A stretch of 64,000 nucleotides of DNA from Kondoa malvinella (Eukaryota; Basidiomycota; Agaricostilbomycetes; Agaricostilbales; Kondoaceae). The notes beneath the pieces are model-generated. The model worked only from the letters and a program-made list of their open reading frames with translations, had not been told where the DNA came from and searched no databases. Positions 47,159 through 58,592 of the stretch are shown here, piece after piece; position 1 is the first letter of the stretch; each line of letters starts with the position of its first letter. The stretch is from NCBI GenBank assembly GCA_039545315.1, contig BCIM01000010.1:632441-696440 (forward strand). Direction: 5' to 3'. The translations under genes and the position numbers were made by a program.

Positions 47159-49271
47159 TTAGACGCCCACTTTTACAAGTGGTAAACCTTGCATCAATAA
47201 TGCAACACATGCCAACACGGCCAATAATGTCAGAATATACTGTAACGATCCTTTCGTTGGTAATGTTTCAGAGCCGCTAAGGTTGTTCTTCCAAGTTGGC
47301 CAAGGTAGACTGTCGCCTTGCTCCTGTAGGATCTGCTCGGAGGTCATCTTGGCGCCGGCCATAACAATTGGTACACCTATAGGCATCGTCTATCAGTAAT
47401 CTCAAAGAGCGGATGGAAGGGATCATACCTGTTCCGGGATGCGCTGAAGCTCCTACGAAATAGCAATTCTCGATCGAAGAGTGCTTCGTTCGCGGCCTGA
47501 AAGCCAACACATTGCTATATCATGATCAGCACATTTCATCATCTCAAAAGTTGAGCAGACTCACAAGAAGCTATGACTTAAACCTAAGATCGAGCCTTTG
47601 TCGAGGTTGAACTTGTCTCTCCAGCTGACGGGATCATTGATCTGCTCTTCCACAATCCAAGAACGAAAGTCCTTTACACCCAACCTAGACTCTATCCCAC
47701 TCAACACCTGTTCCCTCGCATCATCCACCATTTTCTTAAAATCCTGCGCTGTTTCGCCTTGGGTGATATGCCCGACAGGAACAAGCACAACGACCGCATC
47801 TTTTCCTCCTGGTGCTGCCGATGGATCTATTCGAGAGGGGACATTGACGTAATAGCTAGCTTCATCTGGCATGGCGTGCTTTTTGAAAATCGAGTCGAAG
47901 GATTCGGCATAATGATCGGCAAGGAAGATGTTGTGGATGCCCAGTTCAGGTACAACTCGATCCAGAGACCAGTAGAAAGAGATGGAAGAGCACGATGATT
48001 CACGTTTGGTCAGGGAAGAGCTGTATCGGCTTTTCGGGTCTGGAAGAAGGTTGGAATAGGCGTAGACTAGATCAGCGTTGACGACGACTAGGTCTGCTGA
48101 ATGAGTTGTTCCGTCTTCAAGCTCTATTCCGTTTGCGATGTTGTTTGAGGTCGTTACGCGCTTGACCGGACTGTTGTAGTGAAACTCGACGCCGTTCCGC
48201 TTCGCGATCGCTTCGAGTGCTTGTACGACCTGCCAACTATCATTAGGTTGGCCATAAACATCCAGGCATATTGCTCACTTTGTGAAAGCCACCTATCGGG
48301 TAGAAGATGCCTCTGTTGTGCCTTCAATACCTGACGTGTAAACGAGGCGAAGAACGTACTCTGTCAGTTCCGTCTAACGCCGAATCAGCCATACTCAAAA
48401 TTGTATTAGGACGGGCTCACATATTGCAGCAAGCTATATGTCCCTGGAGCATCCATCGGTGACACTTCGGACCAGGTTAGATCCTGTCGACAATCTAAAC
48501 GGTTGGACTTACTGCCCATATACTGCAGCACAGTCAAGATTAGTATGATTAATGCCCGGGGGTAGATGACGAACCATCGCAGCAAAAGTGAACGCTCTCC
48601 TTAGCCTTTCTGTGCGAAAGTACTTTGAAGCTCTGGAATACTACGAATCGGGAAATCAGACAATAAAGCACTGTTTAAATGACACGTACGATCGATACGA
48701 AAGGATGAAGAACAAGAACGCTCTTCAAGAAGCCCCAACGAAAGAGGGAAAGCAAGCTGTAGAAATTGCGATGCAAGACATGCTCGACGCTGAGATCATA
48801 ATGCTGTCCAGCTTCTTGTAGGAAAGCAAGGTAGTTGGCAAATCCGCTGAGCCCTTCATACTGCTCGATCTGAGCCTTCATGCGCGTCAGATCCGTCGAT
48901 AATTCCATATGCGAGCCATCCTTGAAGTGTATGTTGTAGTTCGGTTCGCATTTTCTTATATCGACACCTTCAGCTTTCAACGATGTTCCCAAATCGTTGA
49001 AGGTCTCTTCAAACAGCTTGGGCAGCAAAAGCAGACTCGGGCCTTGATCGAAGCGATAACCGTTCCTTTCGATTAAAGAGCAGCGACCGCCAGAGTGTCC
49101 CTCTTTCTCAAAGACAGTCACATCGTAGCCTGCATGAGATAGTCGTGCCGCTACAGAGACTCCGCCAATGCCGCAGCCTTCCCGAAGCACATTAGATGTT
49201 TTTCTTATCGCCTTTTCGGCCAACGAGAACGCACCGACAATGATCGCACTCTTCTTGCCCTTGGCTGACAT
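47159..49271 (-). CDS. crtI: Phytoene desaturase CrtI
   Basis: FAD-dependent desaturase that converts phytoene to lycopene or further, membrane-associated. The first exon MSAKGKKSAIIVG splices (gtgcgt...gggaag) to CGIGGVSVAARLSHAGYDVTV, forming the dinucleotide-binding fold. Then EKEGHSGGRCSLIERNGYRFD and QGPSLLLLP follow, both CrtI hallmarks. Downstream come ADHYAESFDSIFKKHAMPDE, SYYVNVPSRIDPSAAPGGKDA, VLVPVGH and FRAGASAHPGTGVPIVMAGAK (the C-terminal FAD motif). The tail ends with a hydrophobic anchor (LQYILTLLAVLACVALLM). About nine exons. It is head-to-tail with the dioxygenase gene, 170 bp downstream of it, both on the minus strand. Confidence 0.95.
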
Positions 49272-49440
49272 GTCTAGAGCTGATCAGAGGTGTATGAAGC
49301 GACCGATTTGTTCAGACGTGTTCGACGTTGCCTGAAGAAAGTCAAGTGATCGAAGATGCAAATAGTCTGTGGGCTGTCTATGTCTATGTTGCTATGTACA
49401 ATTCTGTTACACCATGCGCATCTCTACAATACCAATGAAG

Positions 49441-51510
49441 CTAATCCAACCACCTCTGGATAGACCCTACCATCCGCTGACCGAACGATTCCTGTTGAAG
49501 AGATTTGACTGGACGTTCTCTAAGCTGCGGAATAGGCCTTTGTTGCTTGATCTCTTCCGCAGTGAACCATTCTCCATGCAAACCATAAGGTACTAAGCCA
49601 AATCAGCTTCAATCACTTCCAACAGATCAAATGGAATTCACCTCGTTGCGGCAAGCGGATCTTCGCTATAACACTCTCCATATCCCACGCATCGATCACC
49701 CATAGTTCACTCTTACTGCCTACAGGCGCTTGGCCAGCTCGATCCAATTGAGATTCATCAAACACATAAACCAACAGGAAACCATCATCTTCCCCTCGTT
49801 GATTTTGGCGCGGTAAGAAAGAAGGTTCTTGGGCGTAATGTTTCTCAGGGAAAGCAAAGACTTTGATGTTTCCCTCTGTTGAAGATCCAGCGAGGATTTG
49901 TTGAACCGATCGTTCATCAACCGGTGTTGAATCATTCTTTCTTTCTCGACCACGTTGAATCAGTGCCAAAACGTCAAATTTGACCAGACAATCAATCTTG
50001 CTCGCTTGACCTAACGCAACGCTGAATGACCCTTCTCGCATTGTGCAACCGTAAACGTAACGCGCTTCTTCCATTTGCGTCAATGGCGAGACTTCAGGGA
50101 ATTCAAAAGGTATAATAGAAAGTGGGAAAGAGTATTCTGGTTTTGAATCAGAAAGCAGAAAGGAGTAATAGTATAATTGACAAGTTTCTTCTTTTGCGTC
50201 GATGAATACTTGGTTGCGTGGTAAAGGGAGGTTACCAGCTGCGTAAACCAGGGAAGAAGAGTTCATTCGACAGCAAAGGAGATGGACTGAAGCTTCTTGT
50301 TTTTCTGTTGCGGGAGTAGACCAAGTATTTGCAGTGTGGAAGATACAGCAGCTGTCAGATTCGTACCATTTTATAGACTCGGGTGCATGGCGAGGGAAGA
50401 TACCAAATCGAGTAGGCAAATTGGGAGAATAGTTGACTACTGGTCGACCGCGAGCTAGATTGAGTGGATCAAGAGAAAGCGGGCAATCCATGATGACTGT
50501 ATGGTGGCGGCTGACTCCAAAGTCGTGCATCATGCGAGGGGATGCTGTCCGACTGATTAGCGCGGTTACAGTGTGTAGACTAGATGCTCACGAATAGGGA
50601 TAGGATGACTGAGAATCCTTTCGTCTTTCTGACCAGCCTTGTTGTGTCTTTCCGGTATAACAGAGTAGCTGAGGTAGGGCGGTGTAAAGGTAGCATGATA
50701 TAGTATCAACTCTCCAGTGGCTCGATCGGTTTTTGGCTGAAAGAAGACATCATCAGTCAATATAAAATGCGAACGGAAGAGACATACATGAGCAGTAGTG
50801 AATTCATTAATCATACCAGTAATCCCACCACCGCCTCTAAGCGAGACTTTATCATCAGGCTCGTCCAAACTCCACCATCCGACAGTGTTGAGTGTAGGCA
50901 ATTCGATCCATAAAGGCGGACCACTTTCACATGTAGCTAATGCACGACCATCATGAAACAGTACAGCTGTATTGGCTACTGATATTCGCTTGATAGGGAA
51001 TTGAGTACAGAAGGACAGAAAGCACAAGAAGACGGTGCGCAAGATGGAGAAAACGATTCGATGTAGCGAGGTAATAGGCGATAAGAGTGTCGCGATAGAG
51101 GGAGTGATGGCTCTTCTGCCTTTCGAATGCACCGAAGCGAGATAGACGTCCGTCAGCATAAAGCGATTAACAAACATTGGCTGAATGCTGCCGTTTGCTG
51201 TTTTCTGGAACAAGACGCCTGACAGCATACCATCGCCATCGAACCTGAGCCTCTTCCATCAGCTTTTCTTCACTTACCCTCGAATCTAGCGCTCTCACCA
51301 ATGAAAGTCGCCTTGAGCATCATCTTGACTTGGGTTGCTGCCATTTCGGACATACATGGATTCTGCCAGTTCAGTCGGAATAGAACCAAAGAAGCATTCC
51401 GCCTCTGCTTGACATTCTGTTGCTATCGGTGCATAGTTGCCCGATTTATATGGATGTTTGCTCGAGCCGCGTAAGGGCAAAGCAGATGCCAGCGATCCAG
51501 TCTCAAACAT
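49441..51510 (-). CDS. Carotenoid cleavage dioxygenase
   Basis: Fe(II)-dependent dioxygenase of the carotenoid oxygenase (RPE65/CCD) family, which splits carotenoids into apocarotenals; Ustilago Cco1 and Fusarium CarX, which yield retinal, belong here. ATG at 51508-51510 begins MFETGSLASALPLRG. Landmarks are KSGNYAPIATE, MYVRNGSNP and FHWFDGDGML. Iron-ligand regions are MINEFTTAH, MMHDFGVSRHHTVIMD, SDSCCIFHTANTW and the C-terminal LPQRVPYGLHGEWF, giving the expected four histidines. The stop is 49441-49443 after QRWLD. Four or five exons of typical length. Retinal as product is inference; a lignostilbene-type substrate is the alternative. Its start lies 221 bp from crtYB, in the opposite direction. 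Confidence 0.9.
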
Positions 51511-51731
51511 TGGTGGCTGCGGCTGCGGCTGCTGCTGCTGATGCTAAAGGTTTGCTCGATCAGGGAATAGCCGGAGCGGAAGTGAGCAAAAAAGACCTAA
51601 GTAGGTGCCTATTTCTGGCCGCCTTTGCTCGCTTGTTTTTCACAGACGGCCGATTGCTTGAGTATATACCAGAGCGTTAGCACATAGAGATATACCCACA
51701 CCCGCAGTTGGATGCAGCTCGTCGTCGGCTA
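51511..51731. promoter_or_regulatory. Shared divergent promoter, dioxygenase and crtYB
   Basis: The start codons of the dioxygenase (minus) and crtYB (plus) are 221 bp apart with no other gene between them, so both promoters must fit here. A TATA-like element (agtatatac) lies near 51660 and a second AT-rich patch lies inside crtYB. No light- or stress-response motif can be called with confidence. Confidence 0.6.
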
Positions 51732-53618
51732 ATGGAGTATGCCCTCGTCCACTTGCATTATACAATTCCTTTGGCCGGTCTTTTATATTTCATAGGCCGG
51801 CCTCTCAGGACAAGACGGGAACGCTATAGGACCAATGCGCTCATAGCCGTAAGCTGACCTCTCAGAATTGCTACAAGTCCGAGATATTGACATTTGACCA
51901 CACAAGATTGCTGTCTTGTCGACAACACCTTGGGACTCTTATTTAATCAAGAACAAGATTTGGTCTTATCCGCCTAACGCTATCATAGGGCCAACGCTCT
52001 TCTCTATTCCAGCAGAAGAGTACTTCTTTTTCTTTGTTCAAACCTACATCACTTCATCCTTGTACGCCCTTTGCTCAAGACCGCTCGTTCATTCAGTCTA
52101 CCTTCAACCAAAAGCAAACAGAAAACTTCAATTGACCATCGGCGCCCTCATTCTTGCCCTGTTCGGACTGTCACTCAGCTTATTCATCGATGGAGGAAAA
52201 GGCACTTACCTCGCTTTGATCTTACTGTGGTGTCTGCCTTTCCTGCTGTTACTATGGACACTGGCCTATACGCACATCGTAGCACTACCTTGGACAGCTA
52301 CGGTTTTGCCTATCGCTTTACCGACCTTGTTTCTCTGGTTGGTGGATACCTTTGCACTGCGGAGAGGGACGTGGGTTATTGAGAATGGCACAAAGTTGGG
52401 CATGCATCTTTGGCCGCATCTGGAGATAGAGTCAGTGGATGCTTGATAGTTGGCTTTTTGAAGCTTACCTGAATCTTCACTTTCAGAGAAGCAATATTCT
52501 TCTTGGTCACTAATCTGATGATCGTCTTTGGTCATGTCGCTGCGTGAGTAGATTACTCTCTGACTCTACTTTTGCTCATTGCGCATAGTGATCTCGCTTT
52601 CGCCGTGTGCGATACCTTTCCCGAAATCTTACCTGGTCAAATCACCAGCTCCGTCCCGCCCATTCTCCTTACGCTCAAAGCAATCACATTACCCTGCTCA
52701 GCTTATCCTGCAGCGAGACTAGAAGCCATACAAGAGTCTTTGGCTATTCTACATGACAAGAGCAAGAGCTTCTCAACTGCTTCAATGTTGTTTGAGGGTC
52801 GACTCCGGTTGCAGCTACTATCTCTGTTAGTGACATCTGCTTCATCCGGACTGTACTGACATGAAATTAGATACGCGATATGCCGGGTAGCGGACGACGC
52901 GATAGACGAAGCCACTTCACCAGCCGAAGCGCAACAAAACTTACTCAATTGCCAAACCTACTTTCGGCACGCCTGCTCGCCTACTCCTGATCCAGAGAAG
53001 CTCAACATCCTCCTCTCACATTGTCTGCCACAACATCAACCCGCCTTATCACTCTTACCTTCGCTCGAATTACCTTATCAACCATTCTCAGACCTCTTGG
53101 CTGGATTCTCGACTGACCTTCTCTTTCCCGACCCTCAAATCCACACTGCCGAAGATCTCAAACTCTACGCTGAACAAGTAGCTTCTTCAGTAGCTGAACT
53201 ATCCGTCTTATTAGCCTGCAAAGTCTATTCGCACAAACTTGAAGCGCATACACTAGCTCAAGCAAGAATCATGGGCGCCGCTTTACAATACGTCAATATC
53301 GCACGTGATGTACCTGAAGATGGAAGGAATGGTCGATGCTACCTCCCCGGTCGAACAGGAAAAGAAGCAATGGCTGAACTTACTTCAGATCGAACCAAAT
53401 TACTCGATCTAGCGGATCAAATGGGAGGTAGTATAGATGCGATTGATGCATTACCTGAAGAGGTTAGGTTGGGTATGAGGAGCGCGTGTGCGGTTTATTT
53501 GGAAGTAGGGAAGAAAGTTCGGTTGGCGTTGAAAGAGGGTAGGATTGAAGAAAGAGCTAGAGTGGGGAAATGGCAGAGAGTGGGCGTCTTGTTTAGGGTT
53601 ATTAGATATGGGAGGTAA
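51732..53618 (+). CDS. crtYB: Bifunctional lycopene cyclase/phytoene synthase
   Basis: Fungal fusion enzyme: the N-terminal membrane half cyclises lycopene to beta-carotene, the C-terminal half joins two geranylgeranyl diphosphates into phytoene. The start is MEYALVHLHYTIPLAGLLYF. CrtY repeats show NAIIGPTLFSIPAEEYFFFFVQTYI and LEIEEAIFFLVTNLMIVFG. The synthase has KSFSTASMLFEGRLR, AICRVADDAIDEA (first Asp-rich motif), MGAALQYVNIARDVPEDGRNGRCYLP (second, with DVPED) and ends VGVLFRVIRYGR. Introns at 51849-51906 and three more in the 3' half keep phase. Length (about 560 residues) is usual. Confidence 0.95.
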
Positions 53619-53689
53619 TGGTGAGATGTAAGATAGATGTACCTAATCCACTTTGCATAGATTTCAGGCTGTTCTTACCGACTCAGCGA

Positions 53690-54065
53690 CCATTGTGTGC
53701 TGGTATTCGACTGAAGATGATCTTGTGCTCCGCTACTTGCCTGCACCTACTCTCCGAAGGCGATTGCAGATGACCTGTTCGACATGTCCAAGCCTCGGAA
53801 CTATTCTATCACTCTGTCTGTAACAGCACGTATTCCAAATGCAGAGCCACTACTGAATGCTTTGTACTATGGCGCATTTCCAGCCTGCTTGATGCTTCCT
53901 GAAAGCCTTCCCCTTGCGGCTCACATGTCTCGCTTCGCTAATGCCCTGGGCAATACTATCGGCACAACGGCTATTGGTACACCTTATTGCTCAGCAAGCT
54001 GTCGTAAACTCAATTGCGATGCACTGGCTTCATCTTCGCGCTCGGCTTCGGGACTGATTTAGACA
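53690..54065 (+). repeat. Diverged direct repeat, copy A
   Basis: About 370 bp that align along their whole length with 57398-57805 in the same orientation, at roughly 65-70% identity by eye. Anchor blocks include tctccgaaggc(g/a), tgttcga(c/t)atg, aatgcagagc(c/t)act, cgcttgatgct-like and gctttcggga near the end. It sits between crtYB and the 3' end of the flavoprotein gene. No shared open frame is obvious. Confidence 0.7.
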
Positions 54066-54142
54066 TCTATAACGACAGCTGGATATACTGAAATTGAAAT
54101 TGTTCACTTCTGCTTTGAATGCATTTGTAAGGCATGAATACA

Positions 54143-56447
54143 TCAACTCTTCTTTCTTGGCGGCCGTCGCTCGAAAAGTGCGAAAAGACCCATTCCTTGG
54201 GCCAAACCATTGCCTACATCTGGCTCTTGAATGATTTTCATCACCTTGTCTCTGAAGCTAACCCCATCTTTACCTAATTTATCTAATTCCTTGTCGACAA
54301 CGCTGCGGCACGTCGCCGCATCTTTGAAGAGGTCTTTTGCGCTTCCGGGAACGTCTTGGCTCAAGTAGTCTTGTATAGTTTTCATCGCCCCGGGCAGAAG
54401 ATGGCGCAGCTTGTCCGTGACCTTGTTATGCCGATCGTCATATTCTTCCGATCCGATGTTAGAATACTGTTCTGCTCTTTCTCTAGCAATCTGCTCGTAG
54501 ATGCGCCATTGTGCTACAGAAGCCGGGATGCCCTTGGTTCGCAGATGATCGAAGCAGTCGTATATGGCCCGGAAGTGGCTGAGCAAGTTAATTGAGAAGC
54601 AGGCGTCACCGAGAAAGAAGATTGGCGGATGTCTGCCGGCTTCAAAGGGCACTGTCACCTTCACGTCAACAGACAGATTGGAAACAGAGGCCTGACTCAC
54701 GTGGCGGACGCGGACACAACGAGCGACCATTGTCTATGAGCGCTACCTGGACCTTGGTCATTTCTCCACTCAGAGCCACTGTTTTGCCCGCACGAAGCAC
54801 GGGTACCAAGTTATGGCCGATCACCTTGCGGGCTTCCTTCATTGCCTCTTCTTCCTCGCGATGTCTACTCAAGTTGACCAGCGCATCCAGAGACACAGGA
54901 TCTCCAGGGTAACCACGGAATTCGTCTGTCTTGCCCCATAACTTTTTAGCCGCCGCAGTATCCGTGCCGTTGTCAATTACTGCCATGAACTGTATCCCAG
55001 GGTTGATGTAAGGGTCGCCGCCTGTAGGGACTGGATCGCCGAACAGACTGCCGGTATTCACGGGATCAGCAGCCAGAGCAAGCCATAGCTTTGCCTGATC
55101 GAGCCGGCTTTTTGTTGTCTGTATCCAGGAGACAGTCAAGCTCTGTGATGTTTGCCGAGAAGATAGACTGAGTTCAACATAAGACACAGGACTGACGGGC
55201 TGCGGCAATTGTACTAACGCGTGACTGATTGCACCGTTGTTCCCGTCGGCTACAATCCATGCAGAGCAACCGTACTTGTCCGAGTATGCCTTAAGACCAG
55301 CCAAACCTAGCTCAGGTAGCACCTTGAGTCGATCGGAACCTTGATAATGATTGATGACAATGTCGGCAATTGCCTTCTCGCAGACTCGGTATGCATAATT
55401 GTCCGTCCCTTCCTTGGTCGATTTGTTCGATTCGCCTATAGCAAAGGTGTACCCGAACAAGAGATCCATGAAGTATTGAGGGTGACTCTTGGTCTCCACT
55501 TGAGCATATCGGAGCAAAGCAGGCCAATGAATCGACAACAGTCTGTTTCGTCCTGTTGCAAACAAAGGCTTTTCTCGAACACCTTCCGTCTCGTATGCAT
55601 CGTATCTTCGGACGATATGGACTGTCGCTCCTGCACCAAGGAACAAAGCAGCTTTGGACCGGCTCAGCAGAGCGTGACGAAGCACAAGCAACAGGACAAA
55701 CCAGCATAAAAGGCCGCAATGCTACCACCCACGATCAGGAGTGTATGTCTTTGCAGCTCGTTTGATGGCATGACGACTTGCAACGGGTGTTCATGATGAT
55801 GCATATTCGGAAAGATCCGAAGGTCAGGTGAAGGTTTGGAAGGCAGGTGGGTGGTGCTTGTACCTAACATTTGATGAGCGATAGCCGAATCTCGTTGTTT
55901 CATAGCCTCTTCATGATGATGATGGATCATCGCAGCAGATGGCGTTGGAGTAAATTGAGCATGAACGGTTCGGGCACCCTCTGTCGCCAGATGCACATTC
56001 TGTTCATTGTGTAGGTCGTGGTGTTCCTGGTGAACTTTCAGCCATTGGGCTTTCTGTTGAGCAGTCAAACGGCCCCAGGATGTATTAGCGTGGAGGGCTT
56101 CTTGCTGCTTATGGGCAAGCCAATCCTCCCATGACAGCTTGATGGTCGCAGGATGGGAACGCTTGAACGAATCGTAGGATGCTCGCTCTTGAACCGTATT
56201 GACGAGATGACAACCCGGATCAGTCTGGACATGAGGCGTCTGCTGTGAATGACCCGACGACAGATTCGAATGAGCATTGGGAGCGGTTTGATGAATGTTG
56301 CTTTGAGTACGGTTCGACGGAGTCTGCACCTGTAGTCAAGAGGTTCAGGCTCGAATGCGGAGGTTATCTGTTCCAATAGCGTACCTGAGTTAGAGGCACG
56401 GCGCTGTGAGGGGAGTATCGAGCGGTCTTCAGCTGAGGACTAGACAT
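54143..56447 (-). CDS. FAD-dependent oxidoreductase/monooxygenase with unusual N-terminal extension
   Basis: Flavoprotein, substrate unknown. ATG at 56445-56447 (MSSPQLKTARYSP) splices (gtacgc...ctacag) to a Gln/His-rich region with IKLSWEDWLAHKQQEAL and KAQWLKVHQEHHDLH, then His runs (HHHHEEAM, MHHHEHP). The catalytic part begins HTLLIVGGSIAAFYAAALFLGAGATVHIVRRYDA, the Rossmann FAD fold, restored by a 50-nt intron. Later come SAWIVADGNNGAISHAL (DG motif of class A monooxygenases) and HPPIFFLGDACFSINLL (GD motif). The C-terminus ends FERRPPRKKS. The extension of about 180 residues is not part of the usual fold. The exon junction near 54660-54760 is uncertain. It is flanked by the two repeat copies. 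Confidence 0.7.
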
Positions 56448-57397
56448 TGAGCCCGTCGATAAGTATCAGGCAATTTTCGATGGTTCGAATGAAGAGTCGA
56501 AAGAAGGGCTGAAAGCGAGCTCGAAGCTATAGAACAAAGGGAGCAGGGTTAGGCCCGGGACCATATGACAATACTAGGACCAATGACCCATAGCAACAAA
56601 GTAACAAGCGAGCGAGACTACCGGAGGAGGTCGATGCAGACCATTCGACGTGAGCACGAGAGGAATGCGAGTTGAGAGGATACACAAGCCGCCATTATAT
56701 CAGAGGAGCTGTGAAGAGCAGCGCAAATATACTTTGTGGAAGCTAGCAAAGATATACGTCTTCCCAGCACGAGCATCTGAGATAATGGAAATGATTCGTT
56801 AAAGCTTCAAGTTGTACCAGGGATGGTTCAAGTAAGATGGAGCAGAAGTGTTGGAGATCCCGCAAGAGCGTTATCAACCGCATTACGCTGCAGCAGGTGT
56901 ACTGCGAAGTTAAGAGAGATTGGTATGCGACCTGTCCGCTGGCAGCGACTTTGCTGTATAATCAAACTTGAATCGCTTCGGCGATGTTTCGCTCGTCTGT
57001 TCTTCTTGGGCGCCAACCTTTCGTGCGAGCCAAGCCAGCGTCTTGCAGGCTCCTCAAATTGTCTCCGACCATGTTGCTCCGGACAGCAGCTCTTCGCACC
57101 GTTCGCACAAAGGCGTGAACTTCTTCAGCAGCGTAATTGACATGGCCCATAGCAGCATCTGAAGCTCCTGAAAGTGGTCCATCAGGCCATATAGAATTAG
57201 ATCAAGCGAGTCGTGTTTCGTTGCCAACTCCAGATCAAGGCCAGCGACGCTGAAATACCTCTGGAGCTCGTTGGCCCGCTCAGTACTGAATGCCTTGTTG
57301 TATATGCTTCTCAAGTGCACTTATGTGTCTGCATAGCGTGCCGAGCTGCCCGTGCAAAGGTTGCCAGAAACGCCTATTAGTGACGATCGGCCTGGCC
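56448..57397. other. Intergenic with weak minus-strand ORFs
   Basis: No supported gene in about 950 bp upstream of the flavoprotein gene. Minus-strand open frames at 57054-57320 (with ANELQRYFSVAGLDLELATKH) and 56962-57150 have some coding character but no family, and they overlap in different frames. They may be remnants. The promoter of the flavoprotein gene must lie in the left part. Confidence 0.35.
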
Positions 57398-57805
57398 ATC
57401 GTGCTGCTTTGCGTGCTGCTTTGCGCTGGCATACGACTGAAGGTGTTATGCTTTGCTGCCTGGCTGCATCACTCTCCGAAGGCAATGCCAGATGATGTGT
57501 TCGATATGCTCAAGCTTTGGAACATTTCTATGACCTTGTCTGCTTGGACCAGCACATGCAACAGCAAAGATCACGAATGCAGAGCTACTGCATGGCTGCT
57601 CTCTGTGCTGCCGCTTTCAACTCGCTTGATGCTTTCTTGAAGCCAGCCTTTCCTTTCCGGCTCAAAAGTGTCGTTTCGCTGTATGCTCTGGCAGTGCTAT
57701 TGGCTCAACGGCCATCAATACACCGTATCGCCCACCATTTTTGTCGTACACTCAGTTGTGATACATTGGCTTCACTTTGGAGCTCGCTTTCGGGACGTAT
57801 ATATA
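57398..57805 (+). repeat. Diverged direct repeat, copy B
   Basis: Partner of 53690-54065, same orientation, about 400 bp with a few small insertions relative to copy A. It ends near gctttcgggacgtatata, about 110 bp before the stop of the cupin gene. The two copies are 3.3 kb apart and bracket the flavoprotein gene. No terminal inverted repeats or target-site duplication are evident. Confidence 0.7.
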
Positions 57806-57916
57806 AGCTACTCCATCCGCTGTCTCAAGGAGGACACACGACCCTGATGATCGCGTTCTCCTTGTCTGCGGGGCTGCCATACACGTCAGCAGGATTTCTT
57901 TATGCTTGATAGCCGC

Positions 57917-58434
57917 TTACTCAAAAGGCCTCGCTACCATCGCTACGAAGAAGAGGTCCGAATCTCCGTCGTTCTTAATTGCATGCGCGACTGTTTTGCA
58001 CCTTCAGCAAGCTTTAGGCGAGCGATCAACGGGCTTACAATTCTTGGGTATGCCCAAGAAGACGGCACCAGGACTGAACCGTTCTACCTTGACGTGGTCA
58101 TCCGGTCCTTCATCCTGCATGTTTCTTGAGTCATGCCGCCAGTAACTTGATCCCTACTTACCCAATGAAGACTCCAAGCGGAGTTCGCCAACACAGTGAA
58201 CTCTTCGAGGTGGTTTGGATGATACTGTCCGTCCTTTGTCAAAAACGCCAATCTACTCCGAGTTCATCTCTCTCTTACATGGTTGCCTCGCACAAAGCCT
58301 GGTCTGATCGTAGCTATATGCAGGTCCTGAATGGGTCCATCTAGCATCTGAAGAAGATCGAGCGAAGGGGCAGCTTGTACTCCGCGTTCGTCGCCGCCCA
58401 TCTTCAATGGCTTGATGATTACTTGATTAATCAT
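57917..58434 (-). CDS. Small cupin-domain protein
   Basis: Single-domain cupin of about 130 residues. ATG at 58432-58434 (MINQVIIKPLKMGGDERG). The first exon ends IATIRPGFVRGNH and splices (gtaaga...ggacag) to YHPNHLEEFTVLANSAWSLHW. This forms the metal-binding cupin motif 1 (H, H, E). After a second intron comes DEGPDDHVKVERFSPGAVFLGIPKN, then after a third FAHAIKNDGDSDLFFVAMVARPFE (motif 2, with the last His), stop at 57917-57919. Similar cupins act as sugar isomerases, WxcM-like nucleotide-sugar enzymes or dioxygenases. The function cannot be told. Its neighbour is a pyruvyl transferase on the same strand, about 160 bp away. Confidence 0.75.
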
Positions 58435-58592
58435 GATGGATAAAGAAAATGCGGTGGTAGAGGATCAAGAGGGAGAGATCTGACTAGGAGGAGAAGAGAA
58501 AGCATCGCCCAGTTCCGAGCATAGCTTCGCACCAAACAAAGCAGAGCTCGAACTGACCTGCCAAGAGTTGTTCGCCAGTCTATCTCGATACT

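Noticed and set aside
51420..51680. Alanine-rich plus-strand frame opposite the dioxygenase N-terminus
   Set aside because: The run of alanine codons comes from a GCT/GCG-rich patch upstream of the dioxygenase start; there is no other support for a gene.
57290..57909. Plus-strand open frames over repeat copy B
   Set aside because: The frames are not kept in copy A, and neither shows a domain; they are more likely chance within the repeat.
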